From Oreocharis arfaki (taxonomy: Eukaryota > Chordata > Aves > Passeriformes > Paramythiidae): a stretch of DNA of 64,000 nt. The first letter of the stretch is position 1. The number at the start of each line of letters is the position of its first letter. Positions 41,614 through 54,207 of the stretch are shown one piece after another. Location of the stretch: positions 120,646 through 184,645 of the forward strand of contig VZRR01014171.1 of NCBI GenBank assembly GCA_013398015.1, read 5' to 3'. The notes beneath the pieces are model-generated. The model did no database searches. It was not told where the DNA came from and saw nothing but the letters and a program-made list of their open reading frames with translations. The translations under genes and the position numbers were made by a program.

Positions 41614-44600
41614 ATTGAACATATATTGGATCGCTAAAGTATAGAATACATCTGCTTTAAATTGCTTTCATCAGATGCCTACTTTTATTAATAGACTTAG
41701 TATAAAGTTGTTCGGAGAAACTGTAACACGTGCCTTTGTGGCTAAACAAATCCAAGCTTTCCCCTTCTGCCCTCCCCTAGACTAGACTGGTGGTACAGTA
41801 GATGTAAAGTTGGCTTAAAACCCCTGTGAGCTTCACAGCGGCTGAGCTCAATGTGGTGTTATCCTCAGAGCTGATGTCTCGAAATCAGCTGTGGTCTTGA
41901 GTCAGTGGAGAACTCTAATGCTGAGCAACTGGAAAATATCAGTGCATTAACTTCTCATTCCATATTGATCCCCAAACAGAGTTTCAAAGAACTCTATTAC
42001 AAAAAAAAGAGGGATTACTTTTTCATATCTTGTAAAGAATACATTATGCGTGTGGCAAGTTAAAGCTTTGAAACTCAACTTCCATCTGCGCTCCATGACA
42101 GTATTTTATTTAATTCCATGTCTAAGAGACAAGGTTTGGAAATGAAATTAGTTTGTGTCATGCACAGTTCCTGTAGAGATCAAAGGCAGACCTGTTAATG
42201 CAACTATTGCTATTCATGAGTTTCATAGCCATGTGAGTTTCAAGTTAATTATAAATGCTTGTTTAATCACTTAACAATAGGGTATCGGAGTCTCATCTGG
42301 GTATAATGCATATAGCTCCCACTTTTTTTAATTAAAGCAAATTCCTACCTTTTTTCCCAAGAAATTAATTTTGCTGGTAATGCTCTAGGCTCTAGCAGGT
42401 CAGGATATGCAAATCTTCTTTTACATGTTGGACAGCTGCATGATGATTGTCTTTATTTTATTATCCCATAACTGCCCCTCCCTCCCCTTTGAATACAGGG
42501 CTTGTATAGTAGCCTGGTTTTCACTGTATGTGGCAAAAATGGCTCTCGTTCATATAGCAGAATTCTTGTTGTGACATTTTACTAAAAAATGTGTGCATTA
42601 TTTCTAGGAGATGATGCATTATTAGATAAATTAATGTACTTACCGTTTTAGTTTATGAACACTTTGTTTAATGGGTTTTAAACCTGAAGAGGTAAGTAGG
42701 GCACCTGCCTGACCTTCGTATCACAGACCACTGTGCTTTATTTGAATATTGAAGATTAAGTCTAATTATTTTAGTTAAGATAAACTATTTCAATCCCCTG
42801 GAAATTAAATTCTTGTGCACTAGGGGAACAAGCCACAGTGCCAGCTATGCCTGAGGCACTTGGAGCAGCAAGGAGTGTTAGATGAGAAATACGGATGAAT
42901 CAACTTGAGCTGCAGAGAAGGGTGAAAAAGCCTCGAGTACTACCTGAGAGTAGCCTCCTCCGCAATCCTGGACCCTGCTTGTCCGCAGAGATGAGGTGAG
43001 CAGAATGCTCTTGTCAGGCATCATGTAAGGGCTTCTCTGTGTCAGCCAGGAGAGTGGAATATGCAGCTCTCATTGCATCAGATCTCTACTGTTTCTGAGG
43101 AAGAGCAAGAGGGAGGAATAAAAGAAAAACTCAGAAATCAATCAGTTGTGCATTTGGGGAAGAAAGTTCCTTCTTGACTTCTGAGGTGTGGGAGTTAATT
43201 ATAGTCATCACACTACAAGTGCTCAGTGTGCAGAGGACCCTACTGATAGTCTTCCTCTTGACCTCTAAAGTACAAAGTGTTTAGCAAATTCAGATTCCAG
43301 TGCTAAAAAGAGCTCCACAAACAACCACTTGGGCTGGCTTCATAAATGTTCTAGTATCAAACACTGATTCTCTTAACATTAATTGTAAGCCTTAATTAAA
43401 CACCTAGAACTTAAATTAAAGCTATTTAAAAAAAAATTCTCACAGCCTGAGTGAGTCTGCTATCTAGTAAGCTTGTTGCTAAGAAATGACACCTGAATTT
43501 GCTTAGGTTCAGTGTACAGCTGTTGGCTGTCCCTGTTGGCAAGGCTAAAGGTCCTCAGCTGACTTGATCTTTTGCAGTTTTGTTGTCATGCACAGTGATC
43601 CAGCCTTCTCTTGCAAGAAGAGGAGGTCATGTTCTTCAGATGGCCAGTCCTAAGGCTTCTTCCTTGTTCACTGGGTTTTTATGTGGCTCTTCTCTGAACT
43701 CCTCTGCTTTCTAAATCCTTTCTGAATGTGGGTCTGAGAACCAAGCTGTGTTGTGTAGTCCTTACTGGATTTCTGACCAGTGCAGTAAAAAACTTCTTGA
43801 TGCCAGGGACTGCAGCAGCCATAGTGTCATCTGGAGAATCACTGAACAGGCACTGAGCAGACCTCCTGTGTCCCACTCTCTGCATGGTTGGCTTCCCTGG
43901 AAATCAGTGGTGGACACTCACCCCTGCTCAAACCGGGGTCATCTGTGATGGTTGGGAAGGTTGTGTAGCTCCACTGATGTTCCTGTAATGAGGGCCAGAG
44001 CCAGTTCTGAATAGGGGATGTCATCATCTTCACTGTGAATCTTGTTCAAGAACACATAGTTTGCTGTTTAGGGTGCTGCTTGAGAACTTACTTTCAGCTG
44101 ACAACATCAATGAAGATCAGAGTCTGTGTGCTTCTGGAGGGATGTTACATACACGTTTCCTTTTCTTCACACAAATATACTCTTTTGCTGTTTTGAAATG
44201 TGATTGTCAGTAGAGCCCTCTTGATGCAGCACGTTAGAAAGATACAATATGTAAATGCTAGTGTTGGCATCTGTGGCTAAAGCATGGGGAACACTCCTTT
44301 TTCTAGGAAAATGTTTTCCTTTAGATAAATGAAAATCCTATTGTTTGGCTGAGGATTGACCTCACGCATGGGCAAAAGGTTAAGAGACAGAAAGGCTTAT
44401 CCATTTGGCATGTAGGATTCAAAGCCAGGCATGTTGCCAGTAAGGTCAGTCAGAGCGGAGAACACAATTTTACATAAAGTTCATAATGGCACTTTTTAAA
44501 TGAGCAGGAAGTTTTCTTTTTCTAGTCAAAACCTAGATAATTTAAATATCTCTTTCTTTGGTAATATCCTGACATTGTCCATGGATAAGGGACCCCCAAA

Positions 44601-47600
44601 GGAAAAGCTAAGCGATAGCAGCTGCCTGTGTCAGCCTGTTCCCAATAGAGATCATCTGTCTGGCAGACATCAGTGGGAGTCTGCCTTACAGAGGGGTGTG
44701 TGCACAGAAACCAAATTGCAGGATTGGGATCTAAATAGGATTGTGATCTTTGATTTCCAGTCTGTGTCATAACCTTTCTCTGTTTATTCTAGTATTTGGG
44801 ATCTGACAGTTTGCCGTTGCTCAGGATTTTATTTTCTTCTTTACATTACTGGCTTAAAAAACCTCCCAACAAACAAAACTCCAAACCACCTAAAACCAGT
44901 GCTTTTCACTTTTCAAGAGTTCAGTTATAGAAGACAGCAGTGATGATAGCAGTTCTGAAGGAAACCATTCCCAAACAAAGTTCATAGCAATGTAAAGAGC
45001 AGTAGTGCAGTTGTGAATATAAGAAGGGGTTACAACTGTAGAAATAGTTTTCTTGAGGTTAATTGTGTTTCAGGCAAGGCAGTAGGGTTCATAGAGCAGA
45101 TGGCAGAGGAAGGATTGCTCAGAGAAAGTTTAAACTTAGTAAAATCTCCAAAATCAGATTAAGAAGACAGATGGGATTCTGGATTGGAGTGCTACCATTT
45201 AGGGATTTTTTGGTCTTTTTTTCGCTTTCCCAAATTATAACCTTGAAGATGCTGGGGGATTTTATATAGCTTACAATAAATTTAGTACTAGAGAACTGGG
45301 AGGGAGTTGCACTTAAGCAGGTGTTTTCACAGTAACTAGTAGTTTTGGTTTGCACTCATTTGAAAAACTTGGAGGTTTTGTTTAAAATAAAACAAAGAAC
45401 TATAACTATGAGAGAACAGATTGACGCTAGACTTGCTTGGGCATACATATACATCAGCCTTGATCTCTTTGTGAAATTTACCCCTGCATTTGCTGCTTTT
45501 ATGTGCTCTTTTCCCACTAACCTCCTCTTCCCACTTTGCTTTGGGATTCTTAAAGCAGAGTTGAAGGGTTGCACTATTTAACATCTGTCAGTGGCCCATT
45601 CCTACCTGCACTTGTAGACAGGGAGACACAGGCTTCTTGCCCATCCAGGAAGGATGTCTTTGCCCGTGGCTTATCTTCTGGAAATGACAGCTATCCTAAG
45701 TTGTTTTTGCTTTGGACTTGAATCTTTCCTGTAAGAATATAATGGCAGGACACATACTAGTCGTCCAGGTAAGTGACTCTGGCTCTGTACCTGTGCCCAC
45801 CAGTGCTACCAGCCACCAGGGGAGTACATGCCAGACAGATGAGGTCTAAAAGAGATGCATTCACACCACGCCAGCTCCTGCCAGGTACATCAGACAGGGC
45901 TATGGCTCAGGCACAGCCTGTCCTGACTGTGGCTGGCTTGTCTGGGGAAGTGAGAGACCACAGCTGCCCTGGGTGAGTTCATCAGCCCAGGGTCTATCAC
46001 CTCAGCCATCGCTGCTTTGCTCTCACATGAGTGCTCAGCACTCTTCACCTTTATGTCCCGTTCCTTCCTCCAGGACCTCATTAGTAGCACAGAACAAAGC
46101 TCCTCCACAACTTGGCAAATACTCCTGCTGTACATGCAGTAGTGTGAGAATGAAGCAGGCTTCCCTTCAGCAGTTTATGTTCTCAGAGTTCATCTTTTGC
46201 AGTGCTTTTGAGTTTCCTGCCTTCATCTGCAGCTGTCCTTCTCTGAGTCCGTGTGTCTTTAATTCTGTGTGAGCTCCTTGCTGTGGTAGGCTGCAAAACT
46301 CAAGAATAATGTATCTGCTTTATACCCACTGTTTGCTGAGAGTAGCAACTGAAAAGTCTGCCAAATATTTTAAATACTCAATTCCAGAGTTAAAAATAAG
46401 TCTTTTAAACAGCTTGTAATTGATTTCATCTAGTATACCTAGTCTTTCGATCTAAGACCTCCCTGTTAATTAGAGATCAGACTTATCTTGGATCACTTCT
46501 TGTCCTTACTCTGCTGTCTTGTTTCCCTTCTCCAGTTCTCCTGATCCTCACGAAGTGCCTGAACATATCCTAACGATTCTGAAATTTACTGTCTCTTTTT
46601 ATAGGTTGTTCTCATCACGTCACTGTTTGAGAGGATGTTTTCTTCAACGATTTCTTTCCAGTTTTAAGCTTTTAATCATTCAGTTGCTGTGGAAATTACA
46701 GTGATTATGTAGGTTTAGTGTTCGTGACTTCACTGCTGCATTAGATAAGAAAAAGGAGCTGTTGCGTGGGAGAAAGCCCTGAATTAAGCAAGTTGTATAC
46801 ATTTCACATGTTTGTCAGGGAAGATAACACATGAAAAGGAATTGGGATTGTTCAGGCTGCTAGGGTTTTCTCTATCTGCTCAGGAAAAAAAACATGTTAA
46901 ATATCAAAAGAAAGGAGAAAACAAGCCTGGTGTCTGATCTAGGGACTGTGTGGTTTGGAACAGTAGTTCCAATCTGCTGCCTTTCAGGACATCAGACTTC
47001 CATCTTGGGTGATTGCCTTCGTCATTTCTGTTTAGAAACAGGATTTTGGAAACCCCTATCTTTCCTTATCAGAAAGAGAGAAGGATGCAGACAGAAGCCC
47101 TTACATAGCTATGGAGTGAAAGATAAAGAAATTTCCTACAGGAGATACCCATGGCTAGCTCACTGGTTTGGGAAGAGAAAGAAGGATTTGTGTATACAGG
47201 AAAATTTTATTGTTTTTTTCTCTTGATCAATTTTAGTAGTACTCTCTATTCTAGAAGTTTGGATGTATATAAGGAATTAAATTGATTTGATACTTCTGTT
47301 GTTTTCTTACCCTCTTCTTTAATTAGTATTTAATATTCTAGGGCTCCTTGATTCCATCTTATATGTGGTTGTTTTAGAAAAGGCTAAATTCCATGTTACT
47401 GAAATTGCTAACAGCATTGCTAACAGAAATTGTCCTGTTCTCTTGCTTTTCCTTTAATGCATCACCCATTATTCTTAACCTCATCTATTCTTGCATTCCT
47501 TGCTAGGAAATTCAAAGTGGGAAATTATAAGAGCACAGCTATCTGGCTTTGGATCTAAGTAAGTCCCTCCACTTTGAAACAAAACTTACACTGGTTTTTG

Positions 47601-47894
47601 TCCTCATGTTTGCAAATACATTAATATATATATTTTCCTTCTTTGATTAATGTGGCTACCCTTCACATACACAAGATTTCACAAGTTGCTTGGTGGTCAA
47701 GCAGGATTTCTAAGGAGGCACTCTGTACTGGGCACGAGAGTCTGTGGACACTGATTTTCAATGTACATTGCTTCCTTTGATTACTAAATGCAGAACTGGG
47801 AAGAAGTCCAGAATCTTTAATAGCTAGAATGTATTTCATGCTGCTCCCATCTAAATTGGCATCCTCCGTTTGCCAGGTTCTAAAGCAAGGGCTG

Positions 47895-47912
47895 TGATGA
47901 TGATGATGATGA
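47895..47912. repeat. (TGA)6 trinucleotide repeat
   Basis: Six perfect TGA units on the + strand in intron 1. Confidence 0.9.
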
Positions 47913-48898
47913 ATTTCTCTTATGGGGTTTTTGTGCAGGGCTGCTCGTTACTGGTATTTTCAGTGTTGTAGGATTCAGAGAGAAGGTCCCTGATTATAAA
48001 AGGGGCCAAGATATTGATCTTTTTGGCTGAAATGCCCTTAGGACAGATGTGCTAATACTTTTGTATTAGGTCCTGACATCCTTCTAAAATTTTAGGTTGT
48101 TGCAGTGTGTTTTTCTGCATACTCAATTGTGTCATTTCACTATTGAAACTCACAACAAAGATTTTTTTTCTTTGTTTTCTTCCTGGTGTTATGTCTTGCT
48201 GGCTCAGGGCTTACATCAAAATAAGTTCTTATAATGCATTAGTAATAGAACAGAACTGTACCACCAGTACTGTGGTGGTAGAAAATCTACATTCTACACT
48301 GTAGAAATCAGTGTAATGTTTTTGAATATATATGAACAGGAGGTTGTCGCAGTTTGAAGTTGGTTAAGCGCCAGGCACCCACGAAAAAACCATCGACGTA
48401 TTTTCCTCTACTATAGTTAAGCAGAGGAGGGGAAATTAAAACAAAAACTTCATGAGTTGAGATAAGGATTATTGAAAAAAACCACTTAAAGGCAAAACAG
48501 GTTTAAAATTTAAACAGTATAAAGAAAAATTATTATTAACAGAATTGAAAGTAAAAAAGGTAATGAGAACCAAAGCAAACCTTTCTTTCCCAGTCCCTCC
48601 CTCTTTCTACCAACCACACAAGGAAACAAAACATGGGGTTTGGTCAGTATTTCACTTCTTTAGAGTCTTTCTTTAGTATGCTTGAGGAAAAGAGTTTCTT
48701 CTGCTGTGCCATGGGATCCTTCCCACGGGAGATAGTTCTCTGCAAACTTTTTTTGTGTGGTTTTAACTTTCATAAGCAACAGCCCCGCCTGAACCTGCTG
48801 CAGTGTGAATCCCTCCCACGAGTCAAGCAGTCTTCCCCAACTGCCTAGCCTGGGTCATTTTAGTTCATGGGGCTTAGTCTTTTAAGGATGAGCTGTTT

Positions 48899-49077
48899 NN
48901 NNNNNNNNNNNNNNNNNNNNNNNNNNNNNNNNNNNNNNNNNNNNNNNNNNNNNNNNNNNNNNNNNNNNNNNNNNNNNNNNNNNNNNNNNNNNNNNNNNNN
49001 NNNNNNNNNNNNNNNNNNNNNNNNNNNNNNNNNNNNNNNNNNNNNNNNNNNNNNNNNNNNNNNNNNNNNNNNNNNNN
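48899..49077. other. Assembly gap (179 N)
   Basis: This run of N lies inside the LTR, between an A+T-rich left part and a very G+C-rich, tandemly repeated right part. The true length may differ from 179. Open frames crossing it have no meaning. Confidence 1.
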
Positions 49078-49139
49078 GCCGGTACCTCGCAGCCGGACCC
49101 GGCCGCGTGGTCCTCGCTGGCACCGCATGGGTGGCTCCG

Positions 49140-49232
49140 GCCTCAGGAGGGCTTCGGCCGCGCAGTCTCAGCCTCAGGAGGGTTTCGGCTGTGCAGTCCC
49201 GGCCTTGGGAGGGCCCCGGCGGCCTCTTCCCC
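49140..49232. repeat. 31-base GC-rich tandem repeat inside the LTR
   Basis: Unit 1 is 49140-49170 and unit 2 is 49171-49201. Both start GCCTCAGGAGGG, continue with TTCGGC, and share GCAGTC near the end. A diverged third unit starts at 49202 with GCCTTGGGAGGG. More copies may lie in the neighbouring gap. Confidence 0.75.
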
Positions 49233-49359
49233 ACCCGCCCCCCGCCAGGATGGGCCCCGGCGGCCCTCACCAGGATCGGCCCCGGTAGCCGCCTCACCAC
49301 CCCTCAGGAGAAGGAATAGAGCTTCCCGCAGTTTTTCCTTTCTTAAAGACATCATCACA

Positions 49360-51013
49360 GAGGCGTTAACTATCTTGTTTAATTGGGCTAGTAACCTGCC
49401 CGTTGTCAGAGCCTTCAGCGACTGGCTCTGTGCCGGACATAGAAGTTTCGAGCCGCTTTTCTCTCACCCACTGAAAACTAGACTGTTTTTAAACTAGCAC
49501 GGAAGTCATGCTCTCTTCTCTGAGCATCACATGCAGAAATGAGTTGCACGTGGAGTGTGAGCATCTTGCTTGTGAGAGGCTGAAGTCTCCTGACACAATA
49601 CTGGAGTTTGCAAAATACCATCTACTACCTTAGGGAATGGAGTAAGCTGAGGTGGGGAACTTCATGCAAGAACAACAGAATTTCCAGAAATTAGGATGGG
49701 AATGAGAGGAAGGGGAGGGTTGGAGAGAAAAGAAGGGAGGGAGGTGTTCATTTAAGAGAAAGAGGTGACTGGAAGCAAAAAGAACCCAAGGAGTGTCTTG
49801 GTGGAAGCAGTAGATCATTGCTGGGTCTTTTCAACACAGCATTGTGTTTAAGTCATGGTTATTGCAGAAAGGCAACAGCTGCTACTTTAGAGCATGAGGC
49901 AATGGAACTATTGTAGGCACAGAAAAATAATCGTAGATACAGAAGAATGCCTTCCAGAGGGACTGTCTTGCTCAAGCCACTCCATTTTATGTAACAAAAG
50001 CCTGGTGACACAATGCATGATTTAGTCATAGGAGTGCCCAAAGTGGTCAAATATTTTACATCTGGAAACATTTAAACTAGTGATTAGTTTCTGGCAAAAC
50101 GGCAAATTACTCAAGAAAAATGTAGTCCATTGTTTTGGCTTCTGACTGCTTATCTGCAAGATGTGTGATTCTCCTGACTGCCTTAACCATCACTTCTTTG
50201 CTTCTCACCAGCAGTATGTAGGGACAGGTGATACAGTAGTGTCAGGGCTACTGCTGTCACTGCTAGCACTCTGCATCCCACCTGGTTGTCCTGTGCTTTG
50301 AGGACATGGACATGATCCTGTGGGAGTTTGCCACCTTGGTTTGGCATCACCAGGGAAGTCCTGTACCAGCTGGGGCAATCTCTCCCACCAGAGCTGAAAA
50401 TCTCCAACTGTAGCACAGCCTGCTCTATTGCCCACTCTTCTCCTGGGCTTCCGTCGCACAGATTTCCTGCATTCCATTGCTACACAGAGGGAATTGCTTT
50501 GGGAAGGAGTGAGGAGCATACCCCACTTGCAGCCTTTCCATCTCCCCACTGCTGCTGGAGAAGGCTGGCTGGAGCAGGGACACGGACCTTACAGAGAGTT
50601 TCCATGCTCTGCTGTCCATGACTAACACATGATGTTTGATAGCACACATTTAGAATTGCCATAGTACATCAGTACTGTGTGACTGACATGTTGCCCCTCG
50701 AAGGGATGTTGCTGCCCTGGTGATCTGGTGCCCAGCTGCATGTGGATCACAAGTGGAAGATAGATGCCTCCACAGCTGAAGTTAGCTGACGGGCAGTAAT
50801 TCAGGACCCACTCTGGCTTGTGGCAGAATCTGCAGTGTGTCTAAAGAGTGATTGCCTGAGATGGAGAGCTGTGGGCCAGTATAAAAAGTCATACACGGCA
50901 CCAAAATGTCAAAGCTGGTGTCTTTTCAGTCATTGGTGTGTCAGCATGTTCTAATTGCTGCCTCCCACAGAAGCTTTTCAGACAATAATCACTGTGGTTG
51001 TTTGTCATTACAG
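49360..51013. other. Last part of intron 1 before exon 2
   Basis: This is ordinary intronic sequence between the LTR and exon 2. A purine-rich stretch (mostly G and A on the + strand) lies at about 49690-49790. Overlapping open frames at 50183-50662 on both strands do not resemble known proteins. The exon 2 acceptor closes the segment. Confidence 0.6.
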
Positions 51014-51241
51014 AAGTAACGCTGAAGGTCCATGTAAGCGATGCCAGCACCCATCAGCCAGTAACTGAAGCCTTCATTGAGATTTTTACCAACCAAATCT
51101 CCATTGCATCTGGAACCTCAGGAGCAGATGGCACTGCCTTCCTCAAGTTTCAGTATAAGTTGGGCAATCAGCTGATAGTGACTGCTAGTAAACATGCATA
51201 TGTGCCAAATTCTGCACCATGGAAACCTGTAAGATTGCCTG
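51014..51241 (+). CDS. FAM171A1: FAM171A1 coding exon 2, first extracellular domain
   Basis: This exon is 228 bases and phase 1 at both ends. It completes codon 32 (Glu) and encodes residues 33-107 plus one base of codon 108. Acceptor CATTACAG ends at 51013, and donor GTAAGA begins at 51242. The peptide, starting VTLKVHVSDASTHQPV, is very close to my memory of vertebrate FAM171A1. The pattern (V.V.DAST..PV..A.I.I, then SGTSGADGTAFLKF, then LIVTASKHAYVP) resembles the beta-sandwich of carboxypeptidase regulatory-like domains; that fold assignment is inference. An unspliced reading would continue a few codons into a stop at 51265. Frame and splice sites are intact, so nothing suggests a pseudogene. 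The exon sits between two antisense ERV LTRs, 1.7 kb to the left and 3.0 kb to the right. Confidence 0.95.
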
Positions 51242-52527
51242 GTAAGAGATCTTTATTTTTGTTCTGAGGTAAGATTTTGCATCTAAAGGAAGCTACACAG
51301 TTTTGTATGATGTGTTTCAATGCTTGAGATCTTGGGTGGGAGGAGAAACATCTGCACATTTCAAAAATAGTAGCATTTCTACCTCAGTTAAACTGCAGCA
51401 TCAAGGCTGAGCAGAGACTCACTCTCCTTCTGGCGGTCCTTGATACAGTGCTACATCAGTTTTCAAACATTTGTTGGTGCTCTTACAGCTCCATAGAAAA
51501 TAGAAATCTATTCCTGATCTTTTTCTTTATGTAACCTCCATTTCCAAAGCCTTGTTTCAGCAGCTGTGATGTACTCTTGCTTCTCTTCCAAGGTGTAGCA
51601 ACAACTGTCTCACCATAGGCTGTAGTGTACAAAAAAAGTCCTGGTCTTTTGGTTCTTAGCCATAGCAGTAGAACAGTTTTAATCTGCAGTTGCATTATCC
51701 AGATGTAAGGATTTTTAGTAACTTAATTAGCATGGCTTTGCTTCTTCCACAGGCATAATACTTAAAATACTTGCATGTGAGTTTTTATCAGAATGCCTCA
51801 GAACTTTACATTAGTTACACGAGAGGAAGAGTTGAGTCATGAAGCCTGTATCTGTACTGCTAAAAAGAACGGATTGAGGGTGGCTATCAAACCTTGAGAT
51901 GTAATACCTATATGAAGATCACATTCTGAGTTTTATCTGCCTTTCCTGTAATCCTCAGCCACAATTGGGGTCCATGATATTTGGGAATGGTCCCAGGCTT
52001 GTATTACACCCAAATCACACCTAAATAACACACACCTCAGATTTGATAATCAGCCTGGGCCAAAGCAAGGCCAGGTTTTAAGTGCACTAATATTTAAATA
52101 GTATACATGTTCCCAGGGCAGTGTCGAATTCCATGTCTTGGTTCCGTTTTATTTATTAATATCAACATAGCCAAAAGGACCGTGTGACTTGCTGCAAGGT
52201 CAAGTAGCAAATGTATTTTCAGAAGGGGAAAGGAACGTGAATCTCTTCAAACCCAGAATTATGCTTTAGGCATTTCAATATGCTGTTTACTTACCTGTTT
52301 TCACTTGCTTCAGATAAGATAAGAGTGACTTCTTCCACATTTTCTGTACTGTATTCCATCATGTTTTTCAGCTATGTAGTGGAGCTGCAGCAAAGACTTC
52401 AGTCAAGCTCTTTGGGGTGTAGTGGAAAAAAAAGAAGCAACTGAAAAGAGTTGCAGCCAGGAGAGTTTCAAATAAGTAAAACGCAACAATTCATTACAGC
52501 AGCAGCAGAAAGGCTGGGAAATCATAA

Positions 52528-52627
52528 TCTTTAAAGACATTCAGAACTCAACTGGACAACCCTTGCTTGGTGGAAGCAGGTGGCATCCAGAGGTCCCTTC
52601 CAACCATCGTTGTTCTGTGACTCTGTT
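52528..52627 (+). mobile_element. CR1 LINE 3' fragment, sense orientation
   Basis: The segment contains ATTCAGAACTCAACTGGACA near 52539, then AGAGGTCCCTTCCAACCATC near 52589, and TTGTTCTGTGACTCTGTTTA at the end. This is the sense-strand CR1 3' end with a decayed tail. The left limit is uncertain, because similarity fades gradually. Confidence 0.82.
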
Positions 52628-54207
52628 TAGAAATTTCCTTTGGGTTTTCTTCTCTTTAAATAAGATGAAGTGCGGCTTCCTCAGCATACTTCATGTGCTT
52701 TTAAATGATTAAAGTATGCAATAACCTTGCCTTGTGTCTCTTATCTTTCTGACTCATACCCTAGGTCTTTTGAATGAGATGTACCCTTCCATAGCCTGGA
52801 GTTTGGTTAGTTTTTCGCATGTTGTTTTTCTGAAATACTGATTTTGAGGTAAGGGAATGAAATAGGGCATTTTTGTTTTAGCAAGTCATTGAAGTTTAAA
52901 GAGCAGTAATTGTATATCTTCCACAAAATCTTTCCATGGCTGAAACATGAGCTTAGCTCAGAAAGTAGATTCGTTTCACCTCTGATCCTCCCCCACTGAA
53001 ACTGGTAGATAGTTTGCCATTGATTTAATTGGAAGTAGAATCCTTTCTTTCTGTACCTTGAACTTATCTCTTTCTTTGATTAAAGAAACAACAAGTTACA
53101 ACTTGATATGCCCTATGTAGATTTAATAGAGTTGTTCTTTGAATTACTCCTGAAAAGGTACCTGATATAAAAGTTAAGGACGAAGAGACTTAGGCTTTTA
53201 TTTTTTGTATTGACTTAAGATGCCTGTAGTCTTAAAACCTTCCAAGATCTGTTTGTATTTAAATGCCCTGTATTTAAATGCCTTTCATGCTTTTAACTAG
53301 CACAGTATAGAACTTTGGAAAAATTTGCAAGTTGTTTTGTTGTTATTTTTAAACTGGCTTGAGTGATGGGGAACAGGCAGCATATCTCAATGTTCATTCT
53401 GCAGTGTGCAGTGTGGGCACACCCATACAGCTGGATCCTCATTTCCCAGAAATGCTTTTTAACAGTCCTAGGAGCTGTCCCTCACAGAGCAGATCCCCCA
53501 CTCTGTGCAGCATTCCACCCAGGGCAGTGTTTAAGCTGATGTGCCATCCTGTGTCCTGTGGGAAATGAGCTAGGGCCATATTTACCTGAAATGGAAAAAT
53601 GTTAACCATGAGCAGGGAGTAGGTTTGAAAGCTATAGGGTGGTAATGCTTGAAGTGCTGTAGCAGAACTTTGCCAAAGGATCAGGATTCTTCCATCACAG
53701 GCAATATGCATTAGTTATAGCCTTATGCTGAAAAGCTGTGCAGCCACTGAACTTCAGATACTGTTGTAGTAGCTTCAAGGAGTAAACATCAAGGGTTTTG
53801 TGTTCTTACAATTTGGCAGAAACTAACTTTTCTTATATTAACCAAAATAATTACTAGCTCCTTACCACTTAAGCAGGAGGATTATTTATTTACGTAGTGA
53901 TAAATGGTAGGAGGGAAAGATTTTAGATCTCTTCTTCCATTAAAATATTTATCAGCAGAGCCATGACTCCACTTATTAACAGTTCATTAATTTAACATCA
54001 CTTGAGTTGTTGAAGTGTTCATGATGGAAGATGTGTTCATCTGTCTACTCTTAACTACACATAGATTTTTCTTTGTAAATAATTTGGAAAAAAACATTTG
54101 TGACTGGTAATCCTTATTTAAAAGGACTCTTTTTTTGGAGTAGTGTATGCAATGAAGAGAGGGAGTTGCTGAGACAACACAATTCAGACTTAGTTGGTAG
54201 GGTCAGT

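Larger units (their letters stand above)
37914..48344. other. Intron 1 segment, with a motif-rich A+T stretch near 42 kb
   Basis: No gene or interspersed repeat was recognised. A homopolymer pair lies at 41574-41613, and a (TGA)6 repeat at 47895-47912. The part at about 41840-42420 has several TAATTA-type homeodomain cores and one octamer, and is noted as a weak enhancer candidate. G+C-richer patches at about 40750-41200 and 45600-46280 hold chance open frames. Confidence 0.5.
48345..49359 (-). mobile_element. Endogenous retrovirus LTR (solo), interrupted by an assembly gap
   Basis: Read on the - strand, this begins TGTGATGATGTC at 49359 and ends AACTGCGACA at 48345, giving TG...CA termini. 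The left part contains the reverse complement of the LTR text CTTATCTCAACTCATGAAG, which I recognise from avian LTRs. The flanks show a possible 5-base duplication: GAGGT (48340-48344) against GAGGC (49360-49364), four of five matching. The - strand 5' half is very G+C rich with a 31-base tandem repeat and contains the N gap. No gag, pol or env sequence adjoins it, so it is a solo LTR. The element type is well supported; the right boundary is inferred from the termini and the imperfect duplication. Confidence 0.75.
310..51013 (+). other. FAM171A1: FAM171A1 intron 1 (50,704 bases)
   Basis: This intron runs from donor GTCGGT at 310 to acceptor TCATTACAG ending at 51013. The acceptor is preceded by a modest T-rich tract. 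Its phase is 1. It takes up most of the window and is A+T rich apart from the CpG-island start and the GC-rich LTR near 49.1-49.3 kb. I found no further coding exon, and exon 1 joins exon 2 directly as in the vertebrate FAM171A1 protein. Large first introns are usual for this gene. Confidence 0.9.

Noticed and set aside
48860..49319. Open frames of about 150 codons crossing the N run on both strands
   Set aside because: They exist only because the 179 Ns are read as codons, and they lie in an LTR.
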